Positions 33,341 through 40,124 of a stretch of DNA of 40,124 nucleotides are shown here, one piece after another. Location of the stretch: NCBI GenBank assembly GCA_018266875.1, contig JAFDZR010000040.1, positions 1 through 40,124 of the forward strand, given 5' to 3'. Under the pieces are notes generated by a model. That model ran no database searches and was not told the DNA's origin. It saw only the letters and a list, made by a program, of their open reading frames with translations. Origin of the DNA: Bacteroidota bacterium (GTDB lineage: Bacteria > Bacteroidota > Ignavibacteria > Tepidaquicellales > Tepidaquicellaceae). Numbering within the stretch: the first letter of the stretch is position 1; the number at the start of each line of letters is the position of its first letter. The translations under genes and the position numbers were made by a program.

Positions 33341-34663
33341 ATGGCAACAGAAGTATCCCTCCGGAAAATTAGTTCAGGACTAATTACATTTTATTCTACT
33401 TATTCAGATGCAAGTGATAATGCTGAAGAATATGACGTGATCAGTATTTATGCAGATCTTGACGAACAGCTTATTTTAAAAAACCTTTTCGATATTTACA
33501 TTGAGCCGGGTACTGTCATTAATTATTCAGGAGAAGAGCCGACTATTTATGACAAAGATGTTGCAGTATGTAATATTACAGGGGGCGGCATTATAAAAAA
33601 TTCGTATTCCGGAACATCTAAGGTAGAATGTATTGCCGTTTATAACAGTGGGTCAAGTGTTAACATTGAATGTTTAAGTATAGAATGTACAGGTGATAAT
33701 AGTAGTTCGGTCGGCGGTGCATGTGTAAATGTAGAAGCGGCAGAAAGATTCAGCTTAAAATGTAAAAGCGTTTCAAATAATTATAATGCTGCGATCATCA
33801 TTTCCGACTGTAATGATTATTTTATAAATATACAGGAAGTCGAATCAGGAAAACCAAATACTCCCAATGCCGGAGCACCTGTGATTTCCATTGACGGATC
33901 AGGTTCTGTTTATATTAATTCTCTGACATGTACCGGATACGGATCATGCCTGAAACACTCAGGAGGAAATCTTGCAGCTACAATTTATAAAACCAATACA
34001 TTACTTCCGGCAAATGAAACTCCACCCACTGCTGAGCCTGTAGTAATGGTGGAGGAAGGAAACAGTCCGCCTGAACTGGTATTATATTTTAATGAAATAA
34101 AAAATTACAATTCAAATGATGGTGATGCTGTAAAGGTAACCGGCGGAAATGCAACTCTAATCGGAAATAATATCTATTGTGTAAACGGATTATCTCTAAA
34201 TCTGACAGATAATATACAATCAGCATATATAAAAAGTGATAATATAATCAGTCTTACAAAAGGGATAAATATAGATAACGAAAATGATCCGATAGTAATA
34301 GAAGCAAATTATATAGAAGGAAGCAATGGAAATGACGGAGTGGTAAGGTCTGCTGCAGGTTCTAATTATGTTTTAAGGAATGCGAAGATAAAAAATACTT
34401 ATACCGGAACTACCACACCATTTTCTATTGGTATTTATATTCCTGGTGGTAGTGCCAATGATCAGACTATTGAAATTGAAAATTTAATAATTGTAACCGG
34501 TACAGAAGAAAATGACTTTAGTATTTTTAGAAACGATATGACAAATGTAATTTCTATAAAAAATTTGGGTTTATTTGTAAATAGAGACATTTCAGATAAA
34601 GTAGAATTACTAATTGGAGATGATACAAATTTCAAATATATTTCTGATCCTTCTGTAGTTTAA
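33341..34663 (+). CDS. Signal-less parallel beta-helix protein, paralog A
   Basis: 440 residues. The start (MATEVSLRKISSG, then FYSTYSDAS and DVISIYADLDEQLIL) resembles the N-cap of pectate-lyase-like right-handed beta-helices; short strand-turn repeats with many N, G and S residues fill the rest. Family hallmarks are ADLDEQ (38-43), a cysteine pair motif CTGYGSCLKHSGG starting at C197, FNEIKNYNSNDGDAV, GLSLNL, NYIEGSNGNDGVV, NAKIKNTY and a C-terminal ELLIGDDTNFKYI. No signal peptide, membrane segment, catalytic motif or T9SS tail is visible. Function unknown; cytoplasmic, phage-like or exported by an unrecognised route are all open. Confidence 0.75.
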   Translation: MATEVSLRKISSGLITFYSTYSDASDNAEEYDVISIYADLDEQLILKNLFDIYIEPGTVINYSGEEPTIYDKDVAVCNITGGGIIKNSYSGTSKVECIAVYNSGSSVNIECLSIECTGDNSSSVGGACVNVEAAERFSLKCKSVSNNYNAAIIISDCNDYFINIQEVESGKPNTPNAGAPVISIDGSGSVYINSLTCTGYGSCLKHSGGNLAATIYKTNTLLPANETPPTAEPVVMVEEGNSPPELVLYFNEIKNYNSNDGDAVKVTGGNATLIGNNIYCVNGLSLNLTDNIQSAYIKSDNIISLTKGINIDNENDPIVIEANYIEGSNGNDGVVRSAAGSNYVLRNAKIKNTYTGTTTPFSIGIYIPGGSANDQTIEIENLIIVTGTEENDFSIFRNDMTNVISIKNLGLFVNRDISDKVELLIGDDTNFKYISDPSVV

Positions 34664-34686
34664 CAATAATTTTTCAAATATTAAAA

Positions 34687-36276
34687 TTGAAAACAATAAA
34701 TATTAAATATTATATTCTATTAAATTTATTAATATATCAATCAGCTTATAGTCAATATAATGAGGAATGGGTATTAAGAAATGATTTTGGTGGAATAGAT
34801 GGCGCTCAAAAGATAATTATAGATAATACGGAATCTTTTTATATAATTGGTAATGGAGGTTCTCAAAATTATGATATGATAATATTAAAATATTCTGTGT
34901 CACGTGAATTACAATGGATGAAAATATATAATGGACCTGCAAATAGTCATGATTTAGTAAATGCATCTGTTCTTGATGATTTAAATAATATTTATATTGT
35001 AGGATCAAGTACCGGAAATCAATCCAGTGATGATTTTACAGTGATAAAATATAATCAAAATGGTGATCAGCTTTGGATTAAAAGAATTACTTCATCCGGA
35101 AGTCATCCTGATATAGCATCTGATGTAATATTAGACTCTGAAAATAATTTGTATGTAACTGGTATAATTTATAATGATATTGGAGGAAGTGATTGTGTAA
35201 CTATTAAATACGATTCATCAGGAAATCAAATATGGGAAAATAGATATAACAGAGGTGTAGATAGGAGAAATGTTGGGATTGAGTTAATTATTGATGATTC
35301 CGGTAACGTATATGTAACAGGTCAAAGTGGCGGTGATATTTTGACATTAAAATATAATTCTACAGGGATACTTGAATGGTCATCAATTTATGATGGACCA
35401 GCTAACTTTGATGATATTGCTGGTGAAATTTTAACTGACAGTATAGGAAATGTGTATGTAGCAGGCTCAAGTATAGGAGAATATTATAGAGACTTTATAA
35501 CAATAAAATATAATTCTGTCGGTGAGAAGCAATGGGAGAGAAGATATAACGGAAGTGCAAATTTTATTGATGGAATTACATCAATGAATTTTGATAAAAA
35601 TGAGAATATATATGTAACAGGACGGAGCACTGAAACAGGACAAGGTTATAATATTACAACAATTAAGTATAACAGCGACGGTGATCAAATTTGGTTTTCA
35701 AGTTATGATAATGGTCTTAATGATTATGCATACTCAAGCTTTATTGATGATTCAGGATCATTATTTGTTACAGGGCAAGGAGATGGAAATGGAACGGGTT
35801 TTGACATAATTTCTTTAAAACTTGATTCTTCAGGTAATCAACTCTGGGTTCAAAGTTATGATTATTCAGGACAATATGGAGATTATGGAATATATATTAC
35901 TTCAGATCAAATTGGAAATATTTATGTCACCGGACAAAGTAACAGAGATTTTTTAACAATTAAATATTCACTGCTTACAGGTTTAAATACAACATTATCA
36001 GAAATTCCGACACAATATTCACTATCACAGAATTATCCAAACCCATTCAACCCAAGAACAGTTATAAGTTACGAGTTAAGGGTTACGGGTAATGCTGAGC
36101 TTAAAGTATATGATGTTCTGGGGAATGAAGTCGCAGAGCTTGTCAATGAGAAGCAGAATGCCGGGAGTCATTCTGTGGAGTTTGACGGCAGCGGTTTTGC
36201 GAGTGGGATTTATTTTTACAGTTTACTGATAAACGGTAATACTATTGATACGAAACGTATGATACTTTTAAAATAA
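34687..36276 (+). CDS. Secreted SBBP-repeat propeller with T9SS sorting domain
   Basis: 529 residues from a TTG start at 34687 (no ATG fits), with a signal peptide ending AYSQ at residue 23. The body is a series of about eight SBBP units of ~50 residues, each with the pattern of GNVYVTGQS, FITIKYNSVGEKQW and YNG-x-AN (for example DSIGNVYVAGSSIG, KNENIYVTGRS). The last ~85 residues are a type A T9SS sorting domain: LSQNYPNPFNPRTVISYEL, LKVYDVLGNEVAELV, SGFASGIYFYSLL and MILLK. So it is exported through the outer membrane and anchored or released. Its coding DNA is A+T-rich except for the sorting domain, which is much richer in G+C. Confidence 0.9.
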   Translation: MKTINIKYYILLNLLIYQSAYSQYNEEWVLRNDFGGIDGAQKIIIDNTESFYIIGNGGSQNYDMIILKYSVSRELQWMKIYNGPANSHDLVNASVLDDLNNIYIVGSSTGNQSSDDFTVIKYNQNGDQLWIKRITSSGSHPDIASDVILDSENNLYVTGIIYNDIGGSDCVTIKYDSSGNQIWENRYNRGVDRRNVGIELIIDDSGNVYVTGQSGGDILTLKYNSTGILEWSSIYDGPANFDDIAGEILTDSIGNVYVAGSSIGEYYRDFITIKYNSVGEKQWERRYNGSANFIDGITSMNFDKNENIYVTGRSTETGQGYNITTIKYNSDGDQIWFSSYDNGLNDYAYSSFIDDSGSLFVTGQGDGNGTGFDIISLKLDSSGNQLWVQSYDYSGQYGDYGIYITSDQIGNIYVTGQSNRDFLTIKYSLLTGLNTTLSEIPTQYSLSQNYPNPFNPRTVISYELRVTGNAELKVYDVLGNEVAELVNEKQNAGSHSVEFDGSGFASGIYFYSLLINGNTIDTKRMILLK

Positions 36277-36293
36277 AATTAAATTAAAACATT

Positions 36294-37595
36294 ATGGCAT
36301 ACGAGGTATCATTAAAAACAGCATCTACAGGAGCTTTGACTTATTATTCCACATATGCGGCAGCAAGAAGCTCAGCAGCAGCAGGAGATGTGATAAATAT
36401 AAGGGCAGATCTCGATGAACAGATAATTCTAAAAGACGGAGTTGACATTATTATTACTTCAGGAAGAATTTTAAATATGACAAGTGCTAATCCTACAATT
36501 ACTGACAACGGCGTGAAATGTATCTGCAATATCTTTGGAGAAGGCATTATACTTAACTCCTATACCGGTTCTACAAAACAGGAATGCATAAAGATCACAG
36601 ATGATGAATCCGAAATTTATATAGAGTGTGATTATCTGTCAGCTCCCGGCGGTGAGACTTCCGGTGCAGGAAATTTCCCGACAGTAAATGTGGCAAATGC
36701 AAAAAAATTCACTCTATACTGTAATAATATATATAACTCCAGAAATACCGCTGTGAAAATTACCGACTGCAGCAGCTTTTTCATAAAGTCTAAAAAAATT
36801 ACATCCGGAACTATTGATACTGGAAGTAAAAATCTTGGAAAATCTGTGATTGAATTCAAAGGCAGCGGTTCTGTCTTTGCCGATGAAGTAATTTGTGACG
36901 GATACGGCTCATGTATCGAGCAGACTGGAGGTATTGCGTTTTTTAAAATTCTAAAGATCACAACATTAACTAATGCCACTGCTGCTAATCCGACTGTATT
37001 GGTGGATAATGTGACCGGTGAACAGTTTCTAAATCTGAATTTTGATGAAATACAAAATCTGAATACAACTGACGGAGATGCAGTGACATTAGCTGAAGGT
37101 AAAGCAAAGCTTACCGGCAGACGTATTTATTCCGAAAAAGGATTATCATTAGATCTCGGCGCAAATGCAAATATTATCTGCAGTGAAATAATCAGTGTAA
37201 TGCAGGGTGTCAATATTACAAATTCTACTTCAGAAAAAATAATATTAGATGCTGATCTTATAGAAGGTGCAGGGGGAAATGGCGGAGTTATTTATGCTGT
37301 GAATGATGCAAACTTTACTATTCGAAATGCAAAGATCAAAAATACTTCTTCTACCGGATCATCATACGGTATCTATCTCAATCCCGGAAATGGAAATCCT
37401 TTTATTACTCTTGATAATGTCATAGTGGTAACCGGAAATCTGACTTCCGGAGAGACAATTTACTGCCTTACAGGTTCGAATGAAACATACATTTATAATT
37501 ATGGAATGTTTGTGAATAAAGTTTTCGGTGGTGTGCAACTATTAGTCGGAGACAGTTCAAATTATAAAGTGATCGATGACATACTAATAACATAG
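36294..37595 (+). CDS. Signal-less parallel beta-helix protein, paralog B
   Basis: 433 residues, colinear with paralog A from end to end. Shared segments: TYYSTYAAA, ADLDEQIILKDGVDIIITSG, TITDNGVKCICNIFGEGII, NSYTGSTKQEC, the cysteine motif CDGYGSCIEQTGG starting at C201, FDEIQNLNTTDGDAV, KGLSLDL, LIEGAGGNGGVI, NAKIKNTSS and the end QLLVGDSSNYKVI. It begins 17 bases after the T9SS protein stop. Like A it has no signal peptide or sorting tail. Its DNA is less A+T-rich than that of paralog C, suggesting the copies did not all arrive or drift together. Function unknown. Confidence 0.75.
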   Translation: MAYEVSLKTASTGALTYYSTYAAARSSAAAGDVINIRADLDEQIILKDGVDIIITSGRILNMTSANPTITDNGVKCICNIFGEGIILNSYTGSTKQECIKITDDESEIYIECDYLSAPGGETSGAGNFPTVNVANAKKFTLYCNNIYNSRNTAVKITDCSSFFIKSKKITSGTIDTGSKNLGKSVIEFKGSGSVFADEVICDGYGSCIEQTGGIAFFKILKITTLTNATAANPTVLVDNVTGEQFLNLNFDEIQNLNTTDGDAVTLAEGKAKLTGRRIYSEKGLSLDLGANANIICSEIISVMQGVNITNSTSEKIILDADLIEGAGGNGGVIYAVNDANFTIRNAKIKNTSSTGSSYGIYLNPGNGNPFITLDNVIVVTGNLTSGETIYCLTGSNETYIYNYGMFVNKVFGGVQLLVGDSSNYKVIDDILIT

Positions 37596-37684
37596 AATTT
37601 AATCTCTAATTAATTTCATTTTAATTTCTTAAGAGGGGTTAGATTTTATAAATAATTTTATTTTTTAAATTTTAAAAATTTATC

Positions 37685-38971
37685 ATGGCTACAGAAGTTT
37701 CAGTATTGGATAAATACGGCGATACAACCTATTATTCTAATTATGCGGATGCAATAACAGACATAATTAATTCCGAAATTGAACATCCGCTTGTTCAGAT
37801 ATGGGCTGATCTCGATGAACAAATAATACTTTTGGATGGAGTGGATATTTGGATAGCTCCGGGGGTGACTATTAGTAAATCAGCAGGAAATACTATCACA
37901 GATAATAACGTTGCTGCGAAATGTAATATATATGGTGAAGGAAATATAAAAAATTCAGGGAGTGGAAACAGTATAAATATCTCCCATGGAAATTCGAAAC
38001 TCAATATTGTTTGCAATTTTATAGAAAATTCAGCAACAAATGTACAAACTACCGCTGTAGTTGTTACTAAATGCGAAAAATTTCACTTACGTTGTAATAA
38101 AGTAATAAGTAATGGAAATGGATTATGGATTGGATTTAATGATACCAATATGGCTGAAGATTTAAATTTAGAGGTTGAAAATCTTGAAACTGGAAATATC
38201 GCAACTTCTTTCACTGGAACATCTTTATATACAAATGCTAATGGATTTTTAAAAATTGATGAAATATTATGCAAGAAAAACGGACACTGCTTTAGACAAA
38301 GTTCAGGAACCATTATAGCAGAAATCAGAAAGTTTAAATCTATTCATGTACAAGATATTTCTACTGTACATATAGATCAAGGAACTCTCGAATCACAAAA
38401 ACTTAGCTTATATTTTGATGAAATACTAAATTTACATAGCATTGCTTTAAATCATCATCAAGGTTCAGGAATGTTTATTGGTAGAAATATTTTTAGCAAA
38501 GATGATTCAGCGGTTGACATGTCGGGAAATAATTTAAAAGGATATGTTAAGTGTAATAAAATTATTAGTGAAAATAAAAATGGTGTTAGATCCGATGATA
38601 ATGATCAAGAAATTGTTGTAAATTCAAATTATATAGAAGGTCACTCCTTATATGGCTGTATTTATTTACAAGGTGATGCAAACATTTTAATCAAAAATGC
38701 AAAATTATTTAATAATAGCTCTTCAGATTCAAGATGCCTTGTATTAGAGAAGTTAGATAATAATACTCCAAACTTAACACTAAATAACGTTAAGTCAGTA
38801 ACAGGTAATCTTGTTGATGGCTCAATAATCTTTTTAGCTAATTTTGATGGAATTGATATTAAAAATTATAGTCTATTTACCAATATTTATTTAGATCCTT
38901 CAGAGAATATTACATTATTAATAGGTAAGTTAATTAATTATTTGTATATCACAAATGAAGATTTAACTTAA
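37685..38971 (+). CDS. Signal-less parallel beta-helix protein, paralog C (divergent)
   Basis: 428 residues, colinear with A and B but more diverged. The N-cap keeps TTYYSNYADA, WADLDEQIILLDGVDIWIAPG and TITDNNVAAKCNIYGEG; the cysteine motif is CKKNGHCFRQSSG starting at C196; then LYFDEILNLHS, NYIEGHSLYGCI, NAKLFNNSS and the end LLIGKLINYLYI. The central DGDAV of A and B is lost. There is no signal peptide. The gene is preceded by an 89-bp A+T-rich spacer without a clear terminator. Function unknown. Confidence 0.75.
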   Translation: MATEVSVLDKYGDTTYYSNYADAITDIINSEIEHPLVQIWADLDEQIILLDGVDIWIAPGVTISKSAGNTITDNNVAAKCNIYGEGNIKNSGSGNSINISHGNSKLNIVCNFIENSATNVQTTAVVVTKCEKFHLRCNKVISNGNGLWIGFNDTNMAEDLNLEVENLETGNIATSFTGTSLYTNANGFLKIDEILCKKNGHCFRQSSGTIIAEIRKFKSIHVQDISTVHIDQGTLESQKLSLYFDEILNLHSIALNHHQGSGMFIGRNIFSKDDSAVDMSGNNLKGYVKCNKIISENKNGVRSDDNDQEIVVNSNYIEGHSLYGCIYLQGDANILIKNAKLFNNSSSDSRCLVLEKLDNNTPNLTLNNVKSVTGNLVDGSIIFLANFDGIDIKNYSLFTNIYLDPSENITLLIGKLINYLYITNEDLT

Positions 38972-39094
38972 AATTTTAATAATTAGAAAGTATTATTCAA
39001 TTGATTGATTTTTTTACAAACAGCTTTTAAAATATTTTTTTTCTAAAATATCATATTTTACTAATTCAATATTTTCAGATAAACTATAATATTT

Positions 39095-40124
39095 ATGTTC
39101 GCTCTAAGATTTAAATCATCAAAGATAATATATTTCTTCTTACTTATATTTTGCATCTCAAATTCAGGTTTTTCACAAACTTCAGGCTGGTATCAACAAA
39201 GATTTCAAGTAGGTGACTCACTGCTTTCTGTACATTTCGTTAATTCACAAACTGGTTGGGTCTGTGGAAAAAACAGCTTAATATTGAAATCAACAAATGG
39301 GGGAACTGACTGGAATCAGCAGGTTACAGGATTTAATAATACTTTAGAGAATATATATTTTACGTCAATTCTAAGTGGTTATACTTCCGGTCAAGGTGGA
39401 TTAATTCTTAAAACTACTAATCAGGGAATAAACTGGATACAACAAAATAGTGGAACCACAAATTATCTGAAATAAATGTCATTTGTTAACGATTCTACCG
39501 GATATATCGCAGGAATGGGTAACACAATATTAAAAACAACAAACGGAGGAGAAAATTGGATTAATGTATTCATAGATGATTCTTTAGAATTTTTTTCAAT
39601 CTATTTTATAAACGAAAATACCGGTTGGGTAAGCAGCAGATTAGATCCTAATGTATTTCCACCAGAACCCGGCTTAAGAATATACAAGACTACTAATGGA
39701 GCTGAAAATTGGTTTGCACAATATGAGAGAACAATTGAACATACTCCAATATTGTCTCTAAATTTTATTAACGAATTTTATGGTTGGGCATTTTTTCAAT
39801 ATGGTGCGATTGCTTTTTGTGATATATTAAAAACTACAGATGGAGGAAATAACTGGTCAACATATGGTATTGGTCCTAATAATTATTTTTCTATATATTT
39901 TGCAAATGAAACAAAAGGGTGGGCTGTAGGTGATTATAATGGACCTGGACATACCGGAATAAAATTTACTTCAAACGGAGGTACTGACTGGATTTATCAA
40001 AATAATCCTGATGGTGGACATCTTCATTCAGTTTTTTTTATTGATTCATTAACAGGCTGGGCTGCTGGTGAAAGAGGTAAAATTTTCAAAACCACCACCG
40101 GCGGCATTCTCACCGGCTTCACAA
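39095..40124 (+). pseudogene. Secreted Ycf48/BNR-like propeller, interrupted by an in-frame stop and cut by the window edge
   Basis: The frame starts at ATG 39095 with a signal peptide ending GFSQ (about residue 28), then Ycf48-like units: LLSVHFVNSQTGWVCG, LILKSTNGGTDWNQQ, LENIYFTSILSGYTSG, LILKTTNQGINWIQQ. A TAA at 39473-39475 breaks the third unit (TTNYLK, stop, MSFVNDSTGYIAG), and the same frame then stays open to 40124 with more units (TILKTTNGGENWINVF, GWAVGDYNG, LTGWAAGERGKIFKTT). No residue is missing at the break: the stop sits where other units have S or N. So it is a single nonsense change, a sequencing error or recoding. A sorting domain presumably follows beyond the edge. Confidence 0.75.

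Noticed and set aside
33341-38971. Reading the beta-helix genes as polysaccharide lyases
   Set aside because: The fold resemblance is only to the helix; no lyase or hydrolase catalytic motif and no export signal were seen.
1-40124. CRISPR arrays, tRNA genes, transposases or phage genes
   Set aside because: Both strands were read for repeat-spacer patterns, cloverleaf-like segments and recombinase motifs; none was found.

Overview
The window looks like chromosomal DNA from the Bacteroidota/Chlorobiota assemblage, most probably an Ignavibacteria-like lineage. The evidence is a type IX secretion (T9SS) C-terminal sorting domain of the 'QNYPNPFNP' kind (34687-36276), a dockerin-like tail of the sort common on secreted proteins of this group, a bacillithiol glycosyltransferase (BshA), very few Shine-Dalgarno sequences, frequent TTG/GTG starts, and low GC. 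The genus cannot be fixed from the sequence alone.

Left and middle part (1-32750): ordinary dense gene content. 1-5 kb: BshA diverges from a cyclic-2,3-diphosphoglycerate-synthetase-like GTPase, followed by a lipoprotein beta-propeller and a PEGA-domain protein. 5-10 kb: a minus-strand run of an AtuA-like/DUF1446 protein, a TPR lipoprotein, an SDR-type L-threonine dehydrogenase, a secreted alpha/beta hydrolase with dockerin-like tail, and an EamA permease. 10.3-13.7 kb: nadA, then the RNase P RNA gene (rnpB), RNase HI, a C4 zinc-ribbon coiled-coil protein and a reduced Nif3-family protein. 13.9-16 kb: metF and a TolB-like propeller. 16-16.4 kb: a gene-free cluster of palindromes plus a 48-bp repeat that is also present, inverted, at the very left end of the window. 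16.5-20 kb: a heterodimeric ABC exporter pair. 20-25.3 kb: a GNAT enzyme, endonuclease III, a KdsC-like phosphatase, a glycosyltransferase and an O-antigen-type flippase. 25.3-28.4 kb: a molybdenum cofactor operon (moaA, a TauE/SafE permease, moeA, moaD). 28.5-32.7 kb: a fatty acid hydroxylase family membrane enzyme, then a three-gene minus-strand set (class III aminotransferase, NeuB-family synthase lacking the SAF domain, and only the C-terminal half of a transketolase) that looks like part of a surface-sugar pathway.

Right part (32750-40124): a visibly more A+T-rich, accessory-looking stretch, all on the plus strand. It holds three colinear paralogous parallel beta-helix proteins without signal peptides, a 100-residue paralog that keeps only the N-terminal cap, one secreted SBBP-repeat propeller with a T9SS tail, and a secreted Ycf48/BNR-like propeller broken by a single in-frame stop and running off the right edge. 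The beta-helix array is the best candidate for something undescribed: conserved N-cap, cysteine motif and C-terminal module, but no visible export signal, and interleaved with clearly exported T9SS proteins.
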